Below, piece by piece: positions 38,488 through 47,550 of a DNA stretch of 64,000 bases (the first letter of the stretch is position 1; every line of letters begins with the position of its first letter). This stretch comes from Monocercomonoides exilis (taxonomy: Eukaryota > Preaxostyla > Oxymonadida > Polymastigidae): NCBI GenBank assembly GCA_001643675.2, contig LSRY02000032.1, positions 1,116,001 through 1,180,000 on the forward strand, read 5' to 3'. Under the pieces are notes generated by a model that worked only from the letters and a program-made list of their open reading frames with translations, was not told the DNA's origin and ran no database searches. A program made the translations under genes and the position numbers.

Positions 38488-39013
38488 ATGAATGTCTGAA
38501 TAGATGGTTATTTTTATGCATTTGAAAGATTGCATTGTGTTTTTGTAATTTCAGTTTTCGAATATGTTTATGATAAAGTTTTAATTGCCTGTAACTGTTT
38601 ATTTAATTGTTCTCCAATTTATAATCTTTTTGAATTGAATTTTGACTAGTTTTATTTTAATTAATTGGATTGAATGGTAAAGTATTGTTTATGTGATGTC
38701 TTTCTTGTTTGTAGATGAAATGATTCATAAAAATTTTTTGTATGTTTTTTTCCTAATTATGATTATTAAATTTTATGTGAAGTTTGTTTGAAAGTCAGTT
38801 TCGCTACACATTACAATTGAAAGAATATTTCAATTTTATAATCATATGTTGATCTGAATGGTCTTTTCATAATGTTCTTTAATTTCTACGGAAAATTGCT
38901 TTTTTATATTGATTGCCCTAACGCCTTTTTTTCATTTTCTTCTTGCTTTCCATTTCTATTTTTTCGATGAGATTTAAAAAACAAGATTTTCAATCTCTCC
39001 GAACGAGAACTTG

Positions 39014-39107
39014 TTCAGAATTGCAATGTGTGTTGTGTATTCGAAGTGGATATGACATAAAACGCTGAGGCCCAGCAACTAATGCCGGGCACAAATGCAA
39101 TTCTGAA
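39014..39107. ncRNA. Candidate structured RNA or hairpin element
   Basis: A 12-bp perfect stem (39014-39025 with 39096-39107, core CAGAATTGCA/TGCAATTCTG) continues after a small bulge as TGTG/CACA. It encloses a GC-rich patch with a further small hairpin GCTG..CAGC. The GC content stands out from the AT-rich surroundings. The family and strand are unknown. It could also be a 3' UTR processing element or a fragment of a mobile element. Confidence 0.3.
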
Positions 39108-39971
39108 AACACAAAATGATGGAATAATCATTGGATGTGAATAAAAAAAGTTAAAATATCAAAAAAGAAAGTTAAAAATCAAAAAAATAGAAAAATGACT
39201 GACAGAAAAATCAATACTTTAATCTTCAAGTAACCAAAATCTTAAAATGTCACCCAAAAAGTTAGATAAAAAAAAGAAGGGCTTGTTTGTTTCTCACAAG
39301 AATTTGGGCAGCAAAAAAAGATAAAACTTAAGTCCCTTCATGCAACAATGTCACAGCATTCAAAATGCTCATAAAGTTTAACTCTTTTCCAGAGCTCTTC
39401 AAATGTCAGCTGTTGTGCCAGTGCTGTTGAGTGGGTGTGAGTGACAGAATGCATTCGGGGGTGATTGTGAGTGTGTGTGTACGTGTGGTTGATGAGACTA
39501 AGTGATGTTGTGTGTAGAGGTGTAAAAATGTGAATGGATATTTTCAACAGCTTTCCAAAATTTACAGGTTACAGTTTATAAATGCTCCTTTATTTCTCTC
39601 TTGAACTCTTTCATTCATCGTTAAAGAATAAAAGGTTGTTTGATGTTAAACTCTTTTTTACAAACAAATTAATTCTATCATCAAACATAGCCTTTATTCT
39701 TTAACATAATAGTGAAGCATTCCTTCTTAATATTTCACATGTTCAAAGGCAACGTCATTCATATCAAAAAGGATCAATCAATTAAAAGGATTTCCATTCA
39801 TTTATCTTCACAAGCAAAAATAGTGGAATTAATTTCTTTTCTTAAACTTTTGCATAAAGTCCAATTCACATTTTCATAATTTCTCTTTCTCTTTTTATGA
39901 TTTATTTTAAATATTCTCTTCCATCCCTTCTCCTTCACCCCATTTCCTCCTCCCTCTTTCCCTTTCTCTTC

Positions 39972-39991
39972 CTCTCTCTCTCTCTCTCTCT
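39972..39991. repeat. (CT)n dinucleotide microsatellite
   Basis: Ten CT units in a pyrimidine-rich stretch 42 bp beyond the stop codon of the RhoGAP gene, so it lies in that gene's 3' UTR as a GA-rich strand. Confidence 0.85.
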
Positions 39992-40033
39992 TCTTCCCCC
40001 TTCCTCTCTCATCTCCTCCACTTCCCTCCCGCT

Positions 40034-42875
40034 TTACTTCCCATCAGCCCCAAACAGTGCCAGTATCCCAGGTGTCAGCTGCTCTCCACAGCGCGCACAC
40101 ACAAACGTATCCGCGTCTGCAAACAGCTTCTCTTCTTCGGGGGTTGGGAACAGCGCCAGAATCAAGTTGAACACAAACTGGATCTCCATCTTCAAGTTCT
40201 TCACTGCCTGTGCCGGGTTGTCTGTGTCCATCCGAATCAGCGTCGGGGCAAAGATAAGCGCCAAGTTGGAGCCGTTCATTCTGTTCGCATCGACATTCGC
40301 TGGATTCGCAATCACTCGCAAAAAGCGGCAGAGATACTTCAGCAGAATTCGGTTTGTCTCTGGAATGGCTGTCTCCACAAAGTTCACACACGCAGCCTGC
40401 TCAGATGCTACTGATAGAGCAGACTGGTACAGCGTGAAGGGAATCAGCGGATCAGTCAGCCTCTTCAGCCATGTCTTCAGCAGCACAGCATACAGATGCG
40501 GGTTCTGTGACTGGAGAGTGTAGAGTCCCTTGTTGATTTGGTTGACGGACTGCTCTGTCTCATCGATGGTGATGCACTTTCGGAACACGCCTTCGCACTG
40601 CAGCCCATTCACGCTCATCAGCCGTATTGCCAAGTACACGCACACAATTGGCACAGGAATGTCTGCCTCGCTCTTGACGCTGATGGCAGACAGGATTTCG
40701 TCTCTCTCTTCAGGTGTCAGCACGCGGATGGCTTCTGACGAAGAGGGAGACGAGGAAGGTTTCAGCGATGCAGACGCAGATGCAGACAAAGACGAAGAGG
40801 AAGAGGAAGACGATGGCGGAGGAGCAGAGTAAACGAAGTGTTGTGTTTGCTGGCGGAGGAGGATTTCGTTCAGGGAGCACGAAAAGACCCGTTTTGTTGA
40901 TGTGATGTCGGTCAGTTCGCTCACCCGCTCGTCGCTCACTTTGTCTCGCCCTCTTCCTTTGCCTTCGCCTCCAAACAGAGTCGTGTTCTGCAGTCTGTTC
41001 AGCGCATACTGTGCAAGAACACTCACTTTGGTCAGATGGTTCGTCAACTCCTCTTCCCGCCCTTTCTCAAACATCTTCTTTGCACCTTTATCAGCAGAGG
41101 AAGAAGAAGGAGATGTCGATGATGACTGCGCTTGCTGCTCTGCGTCTGCCTCAGCTGCTGCTGCTGCCTCTGCCTGCTTGCTCTTCTCGTCTCCTCCCAA
41201 ATCATCCCCGTTTTCCATTGCCTTGTCCAGATGTGATAGAAGCGTCTTTTCCAAATCGCGTGTTGGAGAGAATGAGTCACAGCACAGAATCATCAGCTGC
41301 CAGCCACGCTCAATCGCATCCATCTGTTCTCTCTCTTCCTTCAGTCGTTTTTCTCTCTCCTTCTCCTTCTCCTCTTTCTCTTTCTCTTTCCCTTCCTCTC
41401 TTTTCCCTTGTAGGACGCGTCTGAGTGCTGGCGTCGGGTTCGTCTGTTTGCACAGCTGCAGGAATATCTCGTCTCTCAGCTCAGGTGTCGATGTACCCCT
41501 TCCCACAATCCGCTGTGCTGCCATCTTCATCCCAAGCGTCACCACGGGCACCGATGATGACGTCGAGTGATTGGACTGTGAGTTTGATTTCTCTTTCCCT
41601 TGTTTCAGTCCTGTGTACATCAGGATATCTTCGAAGTTCTTCAGCGCATCCTTTGCGATGTTCTTGTTCCTTTTCACATCACGCAAAAGAGGCTTCGACA
41701 GCGTGTCTTTCTGAAACGCCATCAGCTCGTCAATCGGAATCGCCTTCTTCAGAAACAGAAATCCAGTTTGATGCCTCGCAAAATGCTCCTTTGCAAACCC
41801 CTCAATTTTGAATGAATGGATCTCTGCCTTCAGATTCGGGGGCAGCATTCGCAGAGGCGCTCCTGTAACTCCTCCACCGCTGGCAAGCAGCGAAGAAGAT
41901 GTCATCCCCACACGCAATGTTTGTGCCCCATTTCCAACTGCTGGTGGGACAGAATGCCTTGCCCTTTGAGGGGTTGGCAGTGTGTTGTATCCCCCCATCG
42001 ACATTGAGCGGTCACTGTCCGTTGAACCTCTTTGTTCGCTTGGCAGTGCGGTTGGAATGAGTGATACAGTGCCTGGCAAACTTGTTTCATAAGATACGTG
42101 GTGTTGTGCTGGAAGAGCTGTTGGAGATAAAACTGCAGGACTTTGTATGTTTGTTGATTTTGTATCCTCAATTGGCTGTGTGTGCTGAGCATCAGAAACT
42201 GAATTAGAATTAGAAGATGAAGAAGAAATCTGCTCCGCTAATTGAACGGTGTTGTTCTCTTGATCTGTTGTTGTGAGAACAGTTGGAGTGGAGGATTTTG
42301 AAGGAGTGGAAGAATGGACAGGTGTAGTGGGAGTTGATTCTCGCTCTGGATGTGCTGAATGAGTTTGCCGTGGTGATGATGTTGTGGATGAAGATTTTTT
42401 AGATGTTTCTAACAAAAATAATTAAGAAAATAAATGAATCGAAAATATATAAATAATATGTTCTAACTTGTTCCTGAATCTTCTGTAGGGAATTTCCAGG
42501 TAGATTTTTGTAATGCCTTATTAACGTAATATTTCCTCTTTGTTTTTTCATCAAATTTAACTTCAAAATTATATTTTTAAAACAAAAATTTCTTTTTTGT
42601 ACTTGATCATCTCAAACCTTCCCAGCCTGGAGGAAGCTTAGGCTGTTCTTCTTCAATTATTTCTTTTTTGGTGTGTTCCTGCGCTGGCGATTCTTCTTTC
42701 TTTGGCTTATCCCAGGATACAGCCTTTGTTTTAACATGATAATCTTTGTGTCAAAGTTCGAGTAATTAATTGAATCAAATCTCAATATAGCTCTAAATAA
42801 TAATTGCATACAATATGTACGCTTTGTATTTGGATCTACTGCTGACTTCCAATCGGGAGGTAAATCTTGATCCAT
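40034..42875 (-). CDS. WW-WW-MyTH4-RhoGAP protein (Vilse/ARHGAP39-like, ~885 aa)
   Basis: There are four exons: 42875-42812, 42743-42618, 42560-42468 and 42408-40034. Introns of 68, 57 and 59 bp start GTATGC, GTTTGA and GTTAGA. Joining them restores two complete WW domains, each with both Trp positions and a YY pair (LPPDW..RTYYYH..SWDKP and LPPGWE..KYYVN..STWKFP). A Ser/Thr-rich linker follows, then a MyTH4 domain (about residues 291-488, with ELRDEIFLQLCKQTNP and RGWQLMILCCDSFSPT), and then a RhoGAP domain (about 601-854). The RhoGAP domain has EGVFRK (arginine finger, codon 40580-40582), LLKTWLKRLTDPLIP and NGSNLALIFAPTLIR. RhoGAPs switch off Rho/Rac/Cdc42, and MyTH4 domains bind microtubules or partners. 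The order matches animal Vilse/ARHGAP39. A CxxC follows at the C-terminus. Confidence 0.9.
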
Positions 42876-43268
42876 TTTGTTTTAAAAATGAGCAAGAGTA
42901 AAGGTATACTCGATCAACATTTGATCAATTTTGTCGAGAATATAAAATTAAATATAAACATAAACAGGATGTTGATTATTGAAATAAACTGATAAAAGCT
43001 TAATATAATAAGTTTATTCTCCTCTCAGAAACCTTTCGAAAAATGAAAAAGTGATGACAGTTGTTTTGAAGAATTTTTTGAAAGAAATTATGATCGAAAA
43101 CTGCTTTTATAACTATTTTCTGTTTGATCTTTGATGTTTGGAATTTTTATTGTCATTTATTCTCTCCAAACGATCTGTGTATAATTTTTTTAAAAATGCT
43201 CTTTTTTGTTGGTTTGCTTTCATTTAATGGAATTGTAATTTTGCATTTGAAGGTTAAAATCATTGTCA
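42876..43268. promoter_or_regulatory. Divergent spacer between the RhoGAP and MIT-protein genes
   Basis: 393 bp of AT-rich DNA lie between divergent starts. It probably holds both promoters. I see no distinct motif. The start of the MIT gene is uncertain and could lie inside this stretch. Confidence 0.4.
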
Positions 43269-44026
43269 ATGCATTTTGTATATATTCTTAATAATTATAG
43301 TATTTTTTATAATTTGTTTGATTGTTCAATCAAATGAGGATGTTGATAAATTGTTAATTTCTGGGTTAAATGAAGAAAAAGCCATGAAAATATCGGAGGC
43401 TATTCGCATATATAAAGATGCCATTTCGTTCATTGAGGAGTCTACTCGTGATGCATCACCTGAAGAAAAAGAATTGGCAAATGGCTTGTGAAAATTATCT
43501 TAATGCATTGAAATAATTTATTATAATCAATAATTGACTATCGTATGATCATTTAGGAAAAATAAATTATATTAATAAACATTGTGCTCAACTTCTATCT
43601 GAACATAGTTTACAAGAGCCGTCAAATGAGAAATCAGATTCTCAATATAGTATTGATGAAAGTGAGGATCAAGATACAGCAATTTTAGATGATGTTACCG
43701 AAGAAATGCAACGAGAAAATCAAGATTTTTCAGAACCAGGTGAATCAATGAAGGAGAACACAGAAGATTTTGAGAATAACTTCATATCTGGAAGAATACC
43801 AAAAGCTTCAAAATTTAAATTTTTGAATAAACGATATAAAATTGGTCATTATTTCGCATCAGCTGCGAAATCTGTTGTGAACGCAGTGAAAGAAGTGAAT
43901 CAAGAATATAAAATTACTGAAACAATTGCAAATGGAGCTAAAAAGACAGTAAATACAGTGGGCAATGGAATATCAAAGGTTATACCATTGAGAGAACGAA
44001 AGAATAACACAAATAAAGAACTTTGA
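43269..44026 (+). CDS. Small MIT-domain protein, possibly spartin- or VPS4-like
   Basis: The most likely exons are 43269-43277 (ATGCATTTT), 43339 to about 43483 and 43557-44026. The second exon encodes DVDKLLISGLNEEKAMKI and SEAIRIYKDAISFIEE, the first two helices of an MIT domain. The third helix would be EEKELANG joined to KINYINKHCAQLLSE. MIT domains bind ESCRT-III tails or microtubules. Phase requires the second exon to end one base into a codon. The canonical GT at 43488 fails this, a GC donor at 43484 keeps the full MIT helix, and a GT at 43448 keeps phase but drops 12 residues. The C-terminal part is acidic and then ends in an amphipathic KSVVNAVKEV..KKTVNTVGNG segment, loosely like the tail of spartin. 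The start exon is tentative. Confidence 0.5.
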
Positions 44027-44184
44027 ATTGACAACTATTTATTCATGTTTTAGATTACATTTTTAAAAGTTACATAACTTTTTAAAAATGTTTCACGTTA
44101 TTATTTATGTTCTACTTCATTTTTGTGGTTTTGAAAACACAACGTGTCATTATATTTTAATTTTTAATATTTTTTTTGCGTCTT

Positions 44185-44188
<4 letters not shown>

Positions 44189-44218
<30 letters not shown>
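44189..44218 (+). repeat. 30-nt T homopolymer
   Basis: Thirty consecutive T residues, followed by AG, about 160 bp after the stop of the MIT gene. It could be slippage, or the reverse of an inserted poly(A) tail. Confidence 0.9.
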
Positions 44219-44220
<2 letters not shown>

Positions 44221-44385
44221 GAATAAAATAAAAATATTTTTAAAAACAGTGTTTGACTTCAAATATTTCGAATAATGAATCGGTGGTTTATTTTAAAGAA
44301 AACATAAGTGATATTATTTTTTTATAAAAAAATGTTCTTTTATCAAACTTTGAAAATCCATTCGAAAATAAAATGCTTTCATTGG

Positions 44386-45385
44386 GTCAACTTTTTAATG
44401 GGACTTTTTTCTTTATTGGCACTTTTTTGTTTTTGCACGCCAATCATTCAAAAAAGCTAGATGGACCTCAACACTCGGACGAGGGTGCTGATAAAACAAA
44501 TTCATTAAATTACCGGTTTGTTTTTTAAATTTTGTTTAATTTTCGTAGAGATACAGCAATTTTTAATTTATTTTGAAGTGACTTTTTTCAGCCGAAGAAG
44601 CGTTTCACAAATTTTTGAAATATATTTTTTAAAACTACTAGCATTTTCCTTTTAATATTCAAAATCTTAAGTTTAACAACTTGTTTTTTCTTCATTTTTT
44701 CACATTTCAATTTTTAATCAACATGCGAATACATTTTTGAAAATATCTTTGTTATTAAAATGAAATGTTAAAAATAAAAAAATGATATGAAAAATTCACA
44801 CTCTAATAAAGAAGTGTGGAAAAGGTTGGACTGAAAATGATTTTTTTTATCTCACACAGGTGAATGGTCACAACATTGAATGATCTGAGATAAAACTTAT
44901 TCTATTTTAATGTGTTGAAAGCAAATAGAAAATTTTAATGTTCACCCTTTTCCACACTTCTTTATTAGAGTGTGAATTTTTCATATCATTTTTTTATTTT
45001 TAACATTTCATTTTAATAACAAAGATATTTTCAAAAATGTATTCGCATGTTGATTAAAAATTGAAATGTGAAAAAATGAAGAAAAAACAAGTTGTTAAAC
45101 TTAAGATTTTGAATATTAAAAGGAAAATGCTAGTAGTTTTAAAAAATATATTTCAAAAATTTGTGAAACGCTTCTTCGGCTGAAAAAAGTCACTTCAAAA
45201 TAAATTAAAAATTGCTGTATCTCTACGAAAATTAAACAAAATTTAAAAAACAAACCGGTAATTTAATGAATTTGTTTTATCAGCACCCTCGTCCGAGTGT
45301 TGAGGTCCATCTAGCTTTTTTGAATGATTGGCGTGCAAAAACAAAAAAGTGCCAATAAAGAAAAAAGTCCCATTAAAAAGTTGAC
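44386..45385. mobile_element. 1000-bp fold-back element with identical 440-bp inverted arms
   Basis: The left arm 44386-44825 and the right arm 44946-45385 are exact reverse complements by base-by-base reading, with no mismatch or gap found. A 120-bp unique spacer (44826-44945) separates them, and the total is exactly 1000 bp. The tips read GTCAACTTTTTAATGGGAC and its complement. Inside the spacer a small 10-bp inverted repeat (44845-44854 and 44886-44895) is nested. No reading frame for a transposase is present and I see no clear target-site duplication next to the tips (CATTGG on the left, ACTAGT on the right). A non-autonomous fold-back (MITE-like) element is the simplest reading. A recent inverted duplication or an assembly join is the alternative. 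Confidence 0.85.
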
Positions 45386-45732
45386 ACTAGTATCATTTTT
45401 TTCGAGATAGGAAATTTTGTATAAAACTTGTCACAATAACAGAATTATTATCATCAGTTATGGTTGAATTAAAAAGAAAAAATTAATATTCAATTGGTTG
45501 TTTTGTAAAAGTTTTTGCTTCAAAAATTCTCATGATCAAATAATTTTTGCTGAATGATATTTTATAGCATAATAAATGACACAAATAATATGAACTAACT
45601 TCGATGAGAGATGATCTAATAAACACAAAATGGTGAGATATATCAAAAATTTCAGAATTAATATAACTTTATTTTCAAAAAATTAACATCATGGATAAAA
45701 AAAAAAGCACACTAAAAATATTTCCTTAAAAA
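45386..45732. other. AT-rich 3' flank of the armadillo-like gene
   Basis: 347 bp between the fold-back element and the stop codon of the minus-strand gene. It is very AT-rich and I see no feature in it. Confidence 0.5.
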
Positions 45733-47366
45733 TTACTTGCTCACGAAATATCCTGAAAGATCTTCTCTCTGAAGAAAATACTGCGTTTGATGTTGAGGTT
45801 GCTCAAAATAACTAATAATGATATCTTCATATCCTTCTTCTTCAAAATGTTCAAATATTTTCTCTTTTTCTTCATTGTTTTTCGATTCGTAATATTCTTT
45901 CTTCTCTTTTCTCAGCAAGCTTTCTGATAATGAAAAAAAGATTCTCACAATCTTCAGCACAATTTCATTTGTCAACGAAAAGCAACTAATTTCTTTCAAC
46001 AAAAAATCAACTGCACCACTTTGGAGGAAATATTCAACAATCACGGTTCTGCAATTTTCAATTCTTGAAATAATATGAACACCTTTGTTCACGATTTCTC
46101 TGTTGAACTTGTCGGCAGCTTGACAGATCCCAACAATGTGCTTTATCAGCTCAACAAATTCTTTTCCTTCGTAAATGATATGGGAAACATATCTTTCAAT
46201 AATGCCGAACCATCTGATCATCATATAAACTTCCTTTAAACCTTTAGTACATTTCCCATCATTTTCCCAATCTACACATCTTTCCAGTTCAGCCAATTCT
46301 GCTGTTGTATCTTTTGCAAAATGAAGATCATATTTTTGAAGATGCTCGCTTTTGCCATTAAAGAACAACAATTTATCCAAAAATATCCAAGCTGATTGCT
46401 TAGCAACAGAGGTCAAGTTGTGATACTCCTGGTCATATTTAATAATTTCTGTGATCTGAAAAAGATACTTACCCTTTTTATGTTTCTGTTTGAAAAATAA
46501 CATTCCCCATAAACATCGCAATCAAGAAATTAAACAATATCACACATAGTTCATAATACAATTGCTTAAAGCTAGTATAGCATTTTCCACATCATTTTTT
46601 GCTTTTTCGTTCGTCTCTTTACATGAAGCACTCAAAAGAAGATAAGACGAACAAATTGAAAATATATGCTCTGATACAACACATTCACTATCAAAGCAGC
46701 AAAGCATAAAATAGCACTCACAAAGATCAATAAGAAATCGTTCGTTCTTTTCATGTTGTTTCTCTTCTTCATCAACGATCATCTGCTCAATTTTTTTGCG
46801 AAGTGAGAGGTAATTGAAAATTTTTTTGTTTATCCCTTTCATCACTTTCCAAAATCCGATATGTTTCAATAATATAACAGCAAAAGTCCATGAAACTATA
46901 TTTTCTCCAATTAAAAAGCGCACTTCATTGAAAGTTTCTTCCGAAATTATTGATTCGATTTCATCCTTTCCCATCATTTCCATCAATTTATTCAACTCAT
47001 TTGCAATTTGTCCTTGCTCAATGGATGTGCAAACTTCCAGCTGAAGCAACTTTTCTTTGAAATATCAGAATTAATCATATAAGTATAATAGATATCGCTT
47101 TATTTTAAAACCTGAAAACATTTTCGTCAACGAAAGCTGATCAACTGTCAATTCTACACCTATTGAATCGTCTATTTCAAATATATAATCCTCTGTGAAA
47201 GCAATAGAAGAAAGAAGTCAAAAAAATATGTAAACATAATGATGTTATTTCTTTTCATTCAAAATGCTTTTAATATACCCGAAAAAATATTCGAAAGCGA
47301 AATTTGTTGCGTCAAACCGAAGAATAAAAAACAATCAAACTTCCCAATTTTTAAATTTTCGATCAT
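45733..47366 (-). CDS. Armadillo/HEAT-like helical protein (~476 aa)
   Basis: There are four exons: 47366-47279 (ATG at 47366), 47192-47112, 47054-46546 and 46485-45733. Introns of 86, 57 and 60 bp start GTATAT, GTTTTA and GTGTGA. All joins keep phase and give one frame that ends with TAA. The product is almost all alpha helical with stretches such as VDFLLKEISCFSLTNEIVLK and a C-terminal FEEEGYEDIIISYFEQ. That ending recalls the last repeat of importin-alpha proteins (an EE-GG-D-I-E-L pattern), but no NLS-binding Trp/Asn array is visible. It is therefore best called armadillo-like. The partial gene at the right edge of the window ends in a similar way. The start codon lies only 184 bp from that of the clathrin gene. 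Confidence 0.7.
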
Positions 47367-47550
47367 TTTTTATTATTGTTATTCAAGGATGTATATATCA
47401 TTATGAAGAATATGAATTTATCATGCTATTATTATCAATTATTTATTAAAATACTTGCTTTTTGCAACAATCATAAATATTCCATATTTAACATTGATCT
47501 TATTATTCCGAAAATCGCTTGCTTTTTTAACAAAAAGTTTTTTATCGAGC
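47367..47550. promoter_or_regulatory. Compact bidirectional promoter region
   Basis: 184 bp separate the ATG of the armadillo-like gene (-) from the ATG of clathrin heavy chain (+). Both promoters and 5' UTRs must fit here or overlap. The region is AT-rich. I see no recognisable TATA or Inr element that I would trust. Confidence 0.5.

Larger units (their letters stand above)
38488..40033. other. Convergent intergenic region
   Basis: This is the shared 3' space of the RhoGEF (+) and the RhoGAP (-). It is AT-rich apart from a hairpin candidate at 39014-39107, a GT-rich patch near 39430-39530 and a CT repeat at 39972-39991. No convincing protein gene is seen. Confidence 0.5.

Noticed and set aside
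39338-39547. A 69-codon minus-strand frame with Thr-His repeats and an ending LTFEELWKRVKLYEHFE
   Set aside because: The Thr-His part comes from a GT-rich patch, and no upstream exon with a matching phase was found. It was not called a gene, although the last 20 residues look protein-like.
44386-45385. A transposase gene inside the fold-back element
   Set aside because: All frames in the arms and spacer are broken by stops. The element is non-coding.
46456-46472. A GTAAGT..TTTCAG stretch of 17 bp on the minus strand inside the armadillo-like gene
   Set aside because: It looks like an intron but is far too short, and removing it would shift the frame.
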